The notes: a model not told the origin generated them from the sequence alone. Counted from the stretch's first letter, positions 40,600 to 52,834 are shown. The stretch is DNA of 58,331 nt from Ephemerocybe angulata (GCA_013368325.1 JAACJK010000022.1:1-58331); one strand, 5' to 3'. Program-made: numbers and translations.

Positions 40600-41135
40600 A
40601 GACGTAGATAATCTCTGATAATCACATAAGAAGGGTGTCTTTGATGAGAACGAAAGAACCACGCGGTACGGTCGGCGCGAAGTCCAAGGGTGAAAGTCCC
40701 GCGCACGCGACAAGAACCGATAGCCGAGGCGTTGCGGTGAGTGGGATGTATGTACTGCGTTCTGAGCTCAGTTTGGGTGCCATTACGGTGACAGAAATAC
40801 AGAATGGTGTGCGCGCCAGGCATCTGCCGCCCCTCCAGTGTTGCGCTCAAAGTGTCCATAGCACCGTGATTAAGCCACTCTAGAGGCTCTCTAGAGGTGG
40901 TTCGGGTCGAACACTGGTCGTAATCTGAGGCCTTGATCAGATCCTCGAGGTATGGAGTATCACGAGGGCTATGATCGGATCCCCCGAGGCATGAAGGATC
41001 ACGTCTTCTTGACGTTTTCCATCTTCATTGCTCAACGCTTAAATAAAGGCTGTGTTGATGCGTCTGATTCAGCTGCGCGCGCGTGAAATTCCCGCCGACC
41101 TTACCACACGATCCAGAGACTTCGGATGCCGAGTG
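40600..41135. other. Non-coding stretch
   Basis: No supported gene. Short matches to the first exon of the DUF6699-like gene (ATGCGAAGGCTG-like) occur near 40576-40605. Confidence 0.4.
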
Positions 41136-41142
41136 TCCTACC

Positions 41143-41150
41143 TATATAAG
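41143..41150 (+). promoter_or_regulatory. TATA box of the secreted two-domain gene
   Basis: TATATAAG lies 65 bp upstream of ATG 41208 with a C/T-rich leader (TCCTTTCCCCACCACGCC) in between, a usual layout for strongly expressed mushroom secreted-protein genes. Confidence 0.6.
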
Positions 41151-41207
41151 ACCGGAAAGGCGTTCAGAACCCCTAATTTGCGGAGCACTTCCTTTCCCCA
41201 CCACGCC

Positions 41208-42182
41208 ATGAAAGTCAACTGTGCCCTTGTCGCATCCCTCCTCATCGGAGTATGCGATTTACTAACGGGTGTTCGCGCATACTCCGTTAGTGTTTCTATC
41301 ACGAGCCAAGGCTTTGTGGCGGCATGAGCGTCTAACTTCTCCTAGGACTACAATGCTGAGCTCGACGCGCGCGACAACATCGACTACCTGTCTACGCGCG
41401 ACTTTGCGTACGACTACCAAGATCTTGATGCCCGCGAGCCGGTCGCCATCGAGATCCCCTTCCACCCCTCCATCCGCGACTTCCTCGAGGAAGCCGCCCT
41501 CATGTATCGCCGCGCGCCCCAGGCCGGCGGCGGCAAAAAACCAGAACCAAAGCCAGCGCCGCCACAAGCAGAAAAAATAGCCAGCATCAGCTTCGAGACC
41601 CAACCATCCCTAAACCCAAAGAAAGCGCTGATCGTGAACGCAGTGGACGTCTACAAGGGGGACACTGGCAGCACAATCAAGAAGAGTATCAGAAAACGGG
41701 TGAGCGAGATCGGCCCGAACTACTACCCGCCTTTGCCAGACCAGATTGAGCTGAGGGTCGGAAAGAAGATGGTGGACGCGGTTGTGCTGGGAGACGATGT
41801 GTTGTTTAACCTGAGTAAGGACATCAAGTTTTGGGTGACTGAACCAAACTGGAAACCAGAGCCACTGCCGACATCGCCAAAGCCAGACGTAAAACAAATA
41901 CCCGGCACGGTCAAGTTCGTTATCGTCCCAGCCGTGTCACCGCGAGGGGATATCGCGGACGTAGTGGACGTCGACTTCGGGTCCACTGGCGGCACAATCA
42001 AGGCGAGTATCAGATACTGGTTGAAGGCGCGCAAACGCCTCGAGTTGCGACAAAAGATTACGCTGAAGGTCGGAGAGGAGAGGGGGGGAAAGGAGAAGGC
42101 GAAGGTGTTGAAAGATAAGGATTTGGTGGAAACTGCCGTTCTTCACCTGGACGGACCCTTCATGTTTTGGGTAGATGAGTAG
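41208..42182 (+). CDS. Secreted protein with two tandem beta-grasp-like domains
   Basis: Exon 1 (41208-41249) encodes the start of a signal peptide (MKVNCALVASLLIG). A 96-nt intron (GTATGC...CTCCTAG) joins in phase 0 to exon 2 (41346-42182), giving 292 aa. The N-terminal mature region is rich in Asp-Ala-Arg-Asp/Glu motifs (AELDARDNIDYLSTRD; DLDAREP), then an Ala/Pro/Gly linker. Two related units follow: IASISFETQP...VLFNLSKDIKFWVTEP (about residues 100-195) and GTVKFVIVPA...TAVLHLDGPFMFWVDE (about 205-292), sharing DVY/DVDFG...GSTIKKSIR or GGTIKASIR. The fold is an inference. A single-unit relative lies at 34274-34841. Lies between two broken DUF6699-like copies. Confidence 0.82.
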
Positions 42183-42399
42183 AGGACGAGCTATTGGGGC
42201 TGGTAAGAAGGTCGATATCCTGGTGTGGATGTTGGGCGCCTGATGATCGCATGACGTTATCATAAGACCACCTTCGACTCTCAAATATACGAAGTTTAAT
42301 TGAATTCGGCTGGCTTAAGAACTTATAGGCTTCCTGTGCACCAGACCGAACGGTGATACGTAGACTGCTAACAACAGCATCCTCGCTCCCTCGCCGTTC

Positions 42400-42947
42400 C
42401 TGAGTCGATGCAGGTCCGAGTACGTCGTCGATTGCTTCTCCGGAACCAATAGTCAAGGGTAAGATGCCGATGCACCACACCCTTCCGGACCCGCAGCCTT
42501 CGAAGAGGGTGCAACCGCACGAGTTGAAGGTGTATGGACACTGGGCACGCCCCACAGTTGGGAATGTCCAGGTGCACGCAGCACAACTCAGGTGAGTCGC
42601 CTTCGCATCGTAGGAGGATCCTCTCGATGCTCACCCTCGCTAAGGCTCTCCTCCCCAGCACTTCGCTCTCCTGCAACACATCCAAGAAACCACGATAACC
42701 CCAGAAGTAGTATTCAACTCGCTCTACTCACCTCGCACCGGCTTCCACCCTGAACGCTAGAAACTCGGCATCGAGCACCCGTCCCTCCCTCCTCGATGTG
42801 ACGGCGCCGGAGAGTGAGTGGAAGGCGCTCGAGGGGTATGTCGATCCAAACGACCGCATGCGGAGAATCGATTAGCTTGGGACGCTGTTTAGGGGCTTGG
42901 CACCGAATCCGGATGGGACGGGGTGCGTGCTGTATTTAGGCCAGGAT
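42400..42947 (+). pseudogene. DUF6699-like gene, internally deleted copy
   Basis: This has the equivalents of exon 2 (KGKMPMHHTLPDPQP-like; QPHELKVYGHWARPTVGNVQ), the following intron and the start of exon 3 (HFALLQHIQETTITPEVVFN). It then jumps within CCTCGATGTGACGGCG to the 3' part (EWKALEGYVDPNDRMRRID), deleting about 390 bp. In-frame stops (TAG after HPER and after RRID) confirm it is dead. The deleted middle is roughly the part that survives alone at 40325-40588. Confidence 0.88.
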
Positions 42948-45340
42948 AGGACTGATCGGAAATGGTCAGTTCGTTTCGCCCTCCAGATATCCAATATTCC
43001 GTCCGATGAAAATCCATCAGTAAATGCGAACCATGAACGAGTAAGATATTATCTTGATGCTGAGGGGCTTGCAAAACCTTGGTAAGATCGGGACTTGGCG
43101 CTGCGGTACTCGATCGAGACTGCGCGGATAAATGGGCCATGCTATGGCGGGCCGTTTGCACCATTAATCAGCGCGCAAATATTTGGCTTAGCGCGCATAA
43201 ATCTGAGGCTTACGCGCATATTTGAGGTAGGAAGTGTGCTTTGGTACTGCGCACATCCAGCGCGCAAATTTTGAGTCTGCGCGCAAAGATTTGGTGAGTC
43301 CGCGCAAAAAATGAGGCGCGCGCAAATCGAGCGCGCAAATTCGCATCAAGCGCGCAAATTCGGATAGGGGCTGAACCGAAGGCCATGCTATCGTGAAGTC
43401 AATGGATCCATTGTCTCTGGGTTTACTTTACTGATCTGAATGAACTTAATACTCTGAATGAACTTAATACATTGCTGACATACTATGTATTGCTACTCTA
43501 AAGTGCCCAATTATGGTCAATCAATCTGCAGGTTGTGTTCAAGTTCAGGCGGTCACCGGTTTGCTGACCGAGTTACCCAATACCAATACCAGCTCGACCT
43601 TGGTTTCCGCAATGAAGCTATCAGATTTCAGCTGCCTTAATATAGGAGTCCAACTTGTACTAGCCACAGTATAAAACTGGACTCACTGCTTGTATCGACT
43701 TGTGTGAGATCAGTCCAGACCCATAGGGTGCTGTTCTAACTCCCCATGTTTGATACCTTGCGGCCATTTTTCGAGAACATGTAGGCTTTACAGCATCAGT
43801 TCCCGCAAGTTCTTTTCTACCTTGTTGAACTGAGGCTTATGGTCATGGCACAATGAGTCAATGAGACCTACGGTCACCTACCTGATGGCTCCATCAGAAG
43901 ACGAAGGTCATAGACCTTGGGGAGCACACCGGTACAAGTGATTGGTAGGCTGACAGCCCATCCCAGCAGAGCTAGACCAACACCATAGTCCGGTATTATA
44001 GCCCTGGTATCACAGCACACAGCACCCTCTTTACCTTTACGATGTGGTGCTTCAACAAATCCGACGGATTCATCATCAAAGCCCCGGATTCACTGGACTT
44101 AGGCTCGTTCTCGGGCGGCTAAAGAAGGCTTTGGTACACATGGACCCCTGAGTGCTCTCCCCCATTGCTACTAGTCCTAGGTCAACCCTCACTCCCGAAA
44201 TAGCATCGGCCTCACCATGCGGCTGTATGCAGTTCAGCCCCTATCCAGATTTGCGCGCTTGATGCGAATTTGCGCGCTCGATTTGCGCGCGCCTCATTTT
44301 TTGCGCGGACTCACCAAATCTTTGCGCGCAGACTCAGAATTTGCGCGGTAGATGTGCGCAGCACCAAAGCACACTTTTCACCTCAAATATGCGCGTGAAT
44401 CTCATATTTATGCGCGCGAAGCCAAATATTTGCGCGCTGATTAATGGTGCAAACGGCCCGCCATACCATGCTGTTGACCCGCCGCATACTTAGTTCCGTT
44501 GAACGCTGCTCTTTGCGTGGTTGCGCCGTGCACTTATGCAGTCGGACCGGCATGCGAGTGCGTAGCGAGATACGGGGCACACTTTCGTCAAGCGCAGTGC
44601 GAGTCTGCTGCACCATGTACACCATGTACTCCATGCACCACGCATTGCCTGGAGGCTGGGAGCGCCGCTGAGCAGTGAGTACTGCTATAATGAACGATGT
44701 ATCAGGAGCACCTTACGCCGATTCACTCACATGCCTAGGTAGTACACCTTGAGGCATGCCCACATTGGGTGATAGGACAGGCATATATATCCGGAATAGT
44801 GTTCATCCACGGCCCGAGCGCGCTGGATCTACCAACGACTCGTCTCGCCGTACTCCCCACGTTCACTTGTCCCTACAGAAATCCCTGCAGGTTATAGGGT
44901 AAACTCCAATGTACCAACTATATATATTCTAATAATACTTTAATAGGCCCGTTCTGCTGTTATCTTACCTAGAGAGAACACAAAAGAATAAGCGCCCAAA
45001 CGAGCACCTAGACACTGTTCCTACTGAACACAGTTGGAACTTGATGGGCCTAAAGACGTGTCGGGGATAGGAGCCCAATTAATAAAGGGAACTGCTAAGG
45101 GAATGTTCCATTAACGCCTGAGGACGTTCAACGATCCAAAGGCAGTAACGGGAGCACAGCCCGTACCTACTCTCGTTCTGCCTTAACAGCTGGCACCCTT
45201 CCTACGTCACCCAAACCCAGCGATGACTCAACTGGCCATCGTTGAAAGAATGCGGAAATCGGTGGGAGGCCGCGTTCACCGCATCATTCCCATATTCGGC
45301 GAACATAGTATCGTGAGGTGCATGATCTGTCAAAGAGGCG
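42945..45340. repeat. Segmental duplication, copy 2 (interrupted)
   Basis: Collinear with 39268-40310 but split at 43143/44465 by a 1.3-kb terminal-inverted-repeat element. The similarity ends near 45340 (ATAGTATCGTGAGG), the same point where copy 1 joins the DUF6699 fragment. Confidence 0.85.
43144..44464. mobile_element. 1.3-kb element with about 235-bp terminal inverted repeats made of GCGC-rich subrepeats
   Basis: The ends read ATGGCGGGCCGTTTGCACC and its complement. Similarity between the arms continues for about 235 bp (43144-43382 and 44228-44464) through many GCGCGCAAAT-type subrepeats. The flanks are CCATGCT on the left (43137-43143) and CCATGCT on the right (44466-44472), and the paralogous segment at about 39472 shows this sequence once, so it is a true insertion with a 7-8 bp target duplication. 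The interior (43383-44227) has no long frame. It is a non-autonomous DNA transposon, possibly hAT-related by target length. Confidence 0.88.
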
Positions 45341-45506
45341 CCCGTGATGGGATGGGATAGATTCCTTTGCGGAACCATTTGCTTTGTTATCTATTATCCA
45401 GACCGTCGGCCATCCTATGCATCATCTAAATAAATTGAAACATAGCAACGGCGGGTCACCGGTCATGGCCCACCCTCCTTGTGTCGCGCGTGGGAATTCC
45501 AGGCCC

Positions 45507-45514
45507 TATATAAC
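45507..45514 (+). promoter_or_regulatory. TATA box of the MYND gene
   Basis: TATATAAC lies about 45 bp upstream of ATG 45556, supporting that start. Confidence 0.55.
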
Positions 45515-45555
45515 GAGGCCAGCTTCAGACAACGGAATATCGGGCCCATCTTCCG

Positions 45556-46950
45556 ATGCGAGAGTCTCTCTCTCGCATCCTTGGACTCTATCTGACCGGC
45601 CCTCCACATCTCAACACCACCCTTATCACGCGAATCCTCTGTGTCAGCAAAACGGCTCGAGAGACTATTCTCACGTCTCTTGTCTCACATGCAGTGGGAG
45701 GGACGGAAAGTCCGTTCGCAGAAAATCGCGAGAACCTCTGCGCAACGGCCAGCATATTGGAAACCTATTCGGCACTTAGTGTTGTGGTGATACAGGATTC
45801 ACGTTCCTTTGCGATGTTCTACCGCCACCAGCTATTTAACAAACTGTTCGAAGCCTTCTTTGTTATGGCTAAACGGTTTGCTACATGGCATAGCCTTCAT
45901 CCTGCGCAGCACTTGCCTTGGGGTACAATATCAAGCGCTTTCTTCGAGCTTTTCCAAGCAATAATCGACACGCCTCACGCCCCAAAGCTCGTTCTCGGCG
46001 CAATAAAGCATAACGCCATTCCGTGTGCCCTGATCTGCATGGCCCAATCCGACTTGCTCGCTCCAGGTGATAATTTACTCGCGTGCTTGAACCAGTGCTC
46101 CCACTACCTGCGGGTATAACTAACCGACACAAATATGTATAATTCCGGGCCCGGTGAGCTCGAGGAGATCCTTCAACATCTCGCGTGCTGCGCCGTATTA
46201 CTTCAAATCCGCTCTGGAGTCCGATCTGGGATAAGATTTTGAATGTCCTGAAGCAGCGCCAGAATTGCGAGTTTAATAGGCGACCGAGCATCTGCAGCAA
46301 CCTACTAGTGAGTGCGATTCTTCAATTCACTTTTATCTGTATTAAACCGATAATATTCAATCCAGCATTGTAACAAGGAACGTTCCTCTTCACCCGATTC
46401 AGCTTTGATGCAATGCTCCAAATGCCTAAGTGTTGCTTATTGCTCCCCTGAGTGCCAACGAGAGGACTGGATTAGCCTCCACAGGGAAGAATGTGAGAAG
46501 CTGTCTCAAGATAAGACGAGTCCCCGGTTGATCACCTCCACGACCAACGAAATGAGGTGCAATCAGCTTGTGTACTTGGAACATTGCATGAGTGGCGACT
46601 CGTTTGAGAGTTTGCGGCCTGCCGGATTGGACGTCGATCAAGCAAATCTAATAGCTCACGACTTTCATAAGGATGACCCAAACACGACCCACCGCGGGGA
46701 GTCGGCTCCCTTATTCGAAGATCAGTGGGTAGACGAGCTTCGTAATCCGAACTCGGCGTGGAAGGAGCGCATAAGAACGGTAGTTGCAGATATGACGAGC
46801 GATCCAGGAGGAGCTATTATGCTGGTGGGGACGTTCCCGCACAGCTACAGCTGGTCCGTATACCTGGGTGGCGTGCTAACGCCCACAGCGGACACGGGTA
46901 GGCTTCAGGTCTCTACAAGTGTTTACGTACTCAGGCCAATCCCCCGCTGA
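45556..46950 (+). CDS. MYND zinc-finger protein
   Basis: Exon 1 (45556-46113, MRESLSRILGLYLTGPPHLN...) encodes a helical region. A middle exon (about 46160-46310) reads SRVLRRITSNPLWSPIWDKI and LKQRQNCEFNRRPSICSNLL before donor GTGAGT; its left edge is uncertain. The last exon (about 46379-46950) begins ERSSSPDSALMQ and carries the MYND finger CSKCLSVA-YCSPECQREDW-ISLHREEC. The Cys/His spacing fits a zinc-binding MYND domain, which usually binds proline-rich partners. Many mushroom MYND proteins have this helical N-terminus and a poorly conserved tail. No SET domain is visible. The substrate or partner is unknown. Confidence 0.8.
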
Positions 46951-47376
46951 TCTCAAATTCGAGTGGAATGTATCCTGACCTGATATTTATTCGTGACTTG
47001 GCTTAGGAAGAGTTTTGGCTTAGATGAATGGAAAAAAGCAGCGTGCGGGCGACCGTTTCTGGTCTGTAGGCCGTGGCGGATGAAGCATAGACTTGAATTC
47101 TTCTTCTATTGACAGACCCCGGTATATCACATCTGTAACAGGATGTGAACGGTGCGGGCACGAATGAATTTCAAAGTCTGAGACGACACTGAGGCATATA
47201 TGGACAATCTCCAAATGGCATATGATACAATGAATGCAAGAGGGTGAAGCGATACAAATATTGAGCGACGACTATCTTACAGTTGTATACCCGAGTCTTG
47301 AGATGCACAACGATGATGCTGATTTCACACGAATGGAATATCTAATCGACTGTACCCAATGTTGGAAACCGAAGCG

Positions 47377-48786
47377 TCAGTCAAGATGAATCGTGAAACT
47401 ATGTGCACATAGATGATAGATGTAAGGCGGACTCGGCCACGGAGAAGCTGAAAAAGTAAAAAGAGACTTGATAACTAGGGTGCCTCTGCTAACCTGAACC
47501 TCACCTGGGACTTCGTGACCAATCCCTACGCCAATCTCCCTCTCAAGGCATTTTAGTAGCGTTTGATCTATGAGGGAGGAGCAGTCGACAAGCTCAAGAC
47601 GCCTTAGGTGTATGATCGTCTCCCTCTCTGCCTCATACGGTGTACACAGGGGGCGAAGAAGCTGAATAGCGTCCGAAGTACAGGCAGATAGTGCCACAAT
47701 ATCAAGCTCTACCACAGTCCAGAAAGGTATGGTGTCCGCGAGGGAAGACCACTTCTGTATCGCGACCAGCGTGAGATGCGTGACGCAGGGAGGAATTGTG
47801 AAGGTTGGAGTGTCGAGGAAGCACCGTTCGAGAGTGAGTCTACGCGGGGCAAAAAACTCGAGAAGATATGCAACATCCTTTGCATTGCAGCCCTTGACTA
47901 CGAGGTGGTTGAGTACGACGTGGAAATCGAGGCCGCCTGAGAGAGGAAGGGTTGCCGGGTTTGGGAGTCTCACCGGATGGTCCAGCTCGAACCTATTGAA
48001 TACGACGGTTTCGAGAGACTTGAGGGATGCCAGGACGCGGAAGAAAACGTGGAGGTTCGACTCTGAGAAGTATTGCGACTGGTATGTGAGGTGGAAGACT
48101 GTGATGGAGGTTATGGTAGGATGTAGCAGCGAGGATAGGTGAAGGTGTTCGTCCGTCGGCTCCAATAGAGCCATTAGGCCCCTTCCATCGATATTCATCC
48201 ACCGGAGCTTCGGATTGACGTGTGCGGTGGTGAAAGTCTCTTCTGGGGCCTGTGTCGATGAGTCGAATGCGGGAGAGTGCAAGATGGTATCATCCAAATA
48301 GGAGTCGAATACCAAGTCACGCAGGTTGGGAAACCGTCCAGACTGCAGGATCGCTCGCGCATCAGGCAGTGATGAGGACCGTCTCGTATGTATAACAAGT
48401 GTCAATATCCTCGAAGAGGCCGTATAAAGGGTACTGAGGAATAAACGGATTGCGTTTTGTTCATTATCTTCAGCCACGAGTGACATTGGCGCCCGTCCCT
48501 GAGGGACGAGGAAAATCGAGAGAGGTTGGGCGCGCGATCTTCTTAGGTAGTTGTTGATGAATGATATAGCTGAGCTGTAGGAGGAGGGTGGTATGTCGTG
48601 GAAGACTCGGAGGTTCGTCCAGACCGACGGGGTTTCTTGAATGACACGGTTCCACTCCCTACACACACGACAAAGAGTACCGCGCGGCATGGGGTCAGTG
48701 ATAGCAATAGATGATGGTCGATCAGTCCATTCGACGAGTAGGGAGGTTTGAAACACATTTTGAAGCAGCTCGAAGCTGAGCTTCAT
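47377..48786 (-). CDS. F-box protein
   Basis: A single open frame of 469 aa. Residues about 1-60 resemble an F-box (KLSFELLQNVFQTSLLVEW; LCRVCREWNRVIQETPSVWTNL), which would bind Skp1 in an SCF ubiquitin ligase. The rest is an irregular leucine-rich region (LESLETVVFNRFELDHPVRL; ITSITVFHLTYQSQYFSESN; RRLELVDCSSLI) as in the large mushroom F-box/LRR families. A GTGAGG donor-like site near the end could add a short C-terminal exon. The target substrate is unknown. Confidence 0.75.
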   Translation of the reverse strand: MKLSFELLQNVFQTSLLVEWTDRPSSIAITDPMPRGTLCRVCREWNRVIQETPSVWTNLRVFHDIPPSSYSSAISFINNYLRRSRAQPLSIFLVPQGRAPMSLVAEDNEQNAIRLFLSTLYTASSRILTLVIHTRRSSSLPDARAILQSGRFPNLRDLVFDSYLDDTILHSPAFDSSTQAPEETFTTAHVNPKLRWMNIDGRGLMALLEPTDEHLHLSSLLHPTITSITVFHLTYQSQYFSESNLHVFFRVLASLKSLETVVFNRFELDHPVRLPNPATLPLSGGLDFHVVLNHLVVKGCNAKDVAYLLEFFAPRRLTLERCFLDTPTFTIPPCVTHLTLVAIQKWSSLADTIPFWTVVELDIVALSACTSDAIQLLRPLCTPYEAERETIIHLRRLELVDCSSLIDQTLLKCLEREIGVGIGHEVPGEVQVSRGTLVIKSLFTFSASPWPSPPYIYHLCAHSFTIHLD

Positions 48787-48789
48787 GAT

Positions 48790-50325
48790 GGGAGCACGGC
48801 GCAGCCCGCGCGAGGACGAGCTGGACGCCGAGCCGAACTTGAATGGCCCCCTAACGTCTCGCTACAAATGCCATCAGATATTCGGCCCTGTGGATGTGTT
48901 GTTCTACGTACCTGGGAGAACATTTCTGGCTGGTACTGAGCAGAGGTGACGAATGTACGAAGGGCAAGAGAATGTGAACAGGGACGTTCGCTGCTTCGAG
49001 ACGAAGTCCTTGTGTCGCTTCCTCATATCTCCCATCCTCCCAGCGTGTCCGCGAGCTCATAGCAAATACAGCACTGGCCTCAGCCTGAATTTGCAAAGTA
49101 ACGAGATGAGAGACAGGAGCAGGTCTATGGCCCTCGAAAATTTGCCCATTTTGGGACGTGGACCTCTCGTGATCAATCCAAGTACGGCCTCAACGTGCTT
49201 GGTACCTTTCCGAGAGCTCGATCATAAGCTTAGTCCCTCTCCGGCTCGGGAACGTGTTATCTTCTACTGGGATCCTTGTGTCATATGTCGATGGAACGTA
49301 GCCTTCTGGAGTCGGGGTCATAGAAGTAAGCTGTTACTGATTATGCCCCTTCGACAGGTAGCCTACGGGTACACCGGTGTCTGTGAATGCTCTTGAGATC
49401 AAGGTAAGCTTTCTCTCAAACACTGCACTCACCCCTCATGACGACAGCATTTCTATATAATGCTGCGTGATATTACACTTGCAGCTTCATTTCAGTCGGA
49501 CAGTCCTCATGCCAAAGACAACCCTGGATGTGACTTCCCTAAACTTCAGGATCTATCGGGCCATAGATCGAGTTGATCAAGTCTTATAAAGTCACCTTCT
49601 CGGACGGAGTTTGGCTCAAAGTACTTATCGTGTGCTTTGATATCAGATAGTGCTAGCGCCCACGCCCAAAAAGGAGTAGCCAGGCGGTACTCACTTGCGA
49701 TATGCGAGAACGCAAGCCCGCTACACACCGTAGTGGGTATCTTCAGAGACATAGAATATACAAATGTTACGATGAGAACTACATACACAGAACGCTGTTA
49801 TTGTACCGGCTGAGTGAGAGCTGCACATAACCCCACTTTGCGCAGCTGGGACAGCAATGGCAAGTCATGTTGAGCCTGATAATGATTGATCACGCACTGA
49901 ACAATGGACGGAGAATGGGACTGGGTGGTATCACTGAATCACGGCGGCTCCGTAGACATTAGAGTGACATAGTGAAGCGATGTTTCTAATCGAATAGGCG
50001 TATACTCTATTAGCTATAGCCTATAGGATCTCCAAAGGCTCCATGGAATAGGGGATAACAGTCCACTAACAGGATGAGGTCCTTGTACGAGTTAAGAGGG
50101 GAAAATACTAGCGTCCGCGTAATGGGAACCGTATCGAAGATTAAGCATTCGATGCACATGTACATGGATACAGTTTAAGTCTACAACATCCCCACAACTC
50201 TAGTTAAATGATTCACTATACACGGTGAACCTCAAACTAGCGGCATAGTCCACATGGGCGAGACGTTATAGTGGTATGGCACAGGGATTTATATGGATAA
50301 GGATACATGCGTCCGAATGGTCATT
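48790..50325. other. Non-coding or unrecognised stretch
   Basis: A 147-codon frame at 48953-49396 (plus) has no recognisable domain. Nothing else is supported. Confidence 0.4.
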
Positions 50326-50330
50326 GAAAT

Positions 50331-51285
50331 TCATCGATACTCCCATTTCATCTTTTCGTACGTTCTTTCTACCCTACCCTTCCCAGCATATGGCTTTGAC
50401 CTATTCTTGTGGGAATCGAGCCTGAATTGCTCGCGCGCCAGCCATTGTCGCTCCTCAAGTCTTTCTATGAGCCTGGCCCAGTCCTTTCCCTAGAATAGAG
50501 AAAGTGTGAACGACAGTCACACCTGTAACTCAGAGGAAGCGACTTACCCTATCGAGATATACATGGCCTTGCCCGTTTAGCTTCCTGAGTCCGTGCAGGC
50601 CAGGAATCCGGCTCAGTGGGCCGCATGTTCGAGCCCATTTTGCCTCCCTTATTTGGTGGCCCGCAGAGGCCAAATGGGCTTCAAACCACTTGCCTGAGGG
50701 ACCGGGAGCGGGCCCCATGTTATCCGGCGGATGCACCGGGTGTTCGCAGGCGAGGCACCACGCAACATTAAAGTGGCAGTCCTCGAGGGACGCGTAGCAC
50801 GGCGTCCTCTCGAGGTACAATTTCCGGGAGATATTCCCACCACTTTCCAAGAGCAGCGATCGTGGAGAATTCGGCTGGTACGTCTTGTGGAAGTAGATGG
50901 GAACTTGGAATACCGCATCTGACACCGGATAGGTGTTGGTGGATTCCTGGACGAGTGTAGTACCCCAAGGGAGCGTGTTCATGTCGGCAGCCATAGCAGC
51001 GGAGAAGGAGTGAATCAGATTATCCATGTCCGCATCGTCTGCAGTGGAACTCTTGGCTACTGCAACTCGCGACAGCGATTGTGCCAGTTGCTCAATCTCG
51101 CGCTCACTGTGTCGCGCTGGGAGATCCATTGCGCCAGCCGGTATGATAGAAGCAGGTGCCTGGGTCACAGTATCCACGATGATATCGTTTGGTAGGGTTT
51201 GGGACGATGTCGCCTCGGAGAGCACCTGTGCCACTCCTACCCGACCACGACGCGCAGCTCGATTAGAGGTCCTGATAGCAGGCAT
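50331..51285 (-). CDS. Hypothetical protein with Cys/His cluster (298 aa, two exons)
   Basis: Exon 1 (50548-51285) starts MPAIRTSNRAARRGRVGV. A 58-nt intron (GTAAGT...ATTCTAG, 50490-50547) joins in phase 0 to exon 2 (50331-50489). The N-terminal half is polar. At about residues 165-220 there is CYASLEDCHFNVAWCLACEH, then WFEAHLASAGHQ, a Cys/His pattern that could bind one zinc. Exon 2 is basic and helical (GKDWARLIERLEERQWLARE; YEKMKWEYR). The matched exon phase supports a real gene. I do not recognise the family. Nucleic-acid or protein binding is only a guess. Confidence 0.65.
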
Positions 51286-51289
51286 AGTT

Positions 51290-52755
51290 CGGTGTACAAT
51301 AAGAGATGCTGACTGGAAGCGGGACAGAGGGATAGGTTGGGGATAGGGTATCAGATGTAATTCGGGCCTTGTGGTAGTTGAGAGGCAAGAAGAAGTTGAA
51401 CCTACTGTCCCCTTTGTGGCCTCGCCTGACTAATCCGTGGATAGCCCCTTCCGGAAAATCGGGATCAGGAGGCGCCGTGCTTTGGCTGTAGATTAATCGA
51501 TGCCAGCCCGCTTTGTTTCCCTCTTTTAGGGACTTTGAACTCTGACTTACATACCTTTTATAGCTCTTCTGAGTGATAGTCAATTCTACCACCTGCTTAA
51601 GACCTCACTCACCTGCTGGTGGGACGGTGAAAGCCGGCGCTCGAATAGACGCCCAACTTGGCCCAAGGGCTTTACGTTGAAATATCTTGATTGATACCAA
51701 CTATACGGTACGTAAGGTTTCACCTTTTGAATTAATTATGCTGGATGCAGTTGCATCTGGTGATTTTCCTTGGTGAAGTGGAAATATGTAAGACGGGGCT
51801 TGTTCATCTCTCGAGTCTCGACCAACAAACCAATGACCGGGCATATTAAGTTGTCACAAACATGCTGGGGATAAACAACTCCATTCATTGCAGTTACTTG
51901 ATGTCCAATGACCGTGCTTTGGCCTCTCTTGTGTCAAAGCGACAGTAGGTGTTCCCTCGTCGGCACGGCGAACGCCATGACTCACAAACATACACCAGCC
52001 AGCAGCGACATTCGGTGCAGACCATCAGGTGGTTGTGCAGAGGCATATGGCATACAACTGCTACGATAGTCTACACGAGCTAAGCCTGATGTATCATGTA
52101 CGTATCCTACAAGTCCACTGCGTTCTATTTTGGATATTGACTCAAGAGCGCCGCATTACGCCACGTTTCGGGACCTGGGACTTGGATATCTTGAACCTTG
52201 TCGCTGAGGAGTGAAACGCAGACGGAAGGCAAGACCACCTCAGTGCCACGGTGTGAATACGCAAGGTCTCGCAGTCCAGTTCTCAAGGATTTCCTCCAGA
52301 TATATAAGGTGTTCCTCTCTCATGTCATTTACGGATAAGAGTGACAACCGCATGGAAAGATTGTGCGAATGATTGATTGTATCCATCCCAGGAACTTTGG
52401 GTATTGCGGCGGGGCGCTTGATTGAGCGAGGCACGCGGCACGCGCTGATGTGTCGCCGCTCTTCTTTGCCCCTAGGGAAAGGTTATAATAAGTTTTTGCT
52501 CTGCAAGGCGTGTTCAGTAGAGCCGGTAAACCTTGCTCATCTACCAGAGCATTTTGTTGCGAAGGCTGGACCACCTGAATCAAACCTGAACTAACTATAG
52601 GTCGTGCCGACGGTGCCGCTCCCTCCATCAAGACCCGGAATGAAGAACGGCGCGCTTTTACTCATCGGCCCCGCCATTTGAGCGAGTTTCACTCACTTCG
52701 GTTGGATTAAACCATGGCCCAGGAGGACTCACGCGACCATAATACTCGCGAGTGC
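51290..52755. other. Non-coding stretch
   Basis: No supported gene. Confidence 0.45.
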
Positions 52756-52759
52756 TGTG

Positions 52760-52766
52760 TATAAGG
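52760..52766 (+). promoter_or_regulatory. TATA box of the secreted gene at 52835
   Basis: TATAAGG lies about 70 bp before ATG 52835, with a C-rich leader between. Confidence 0.5.
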
Positions 52767-52834
52767 AGACGAGAGGTGCTCCTAATATAAGCATCCGCCA
52801 CATACCCAGCCCCTACCAGGATCACAATCTCCAT

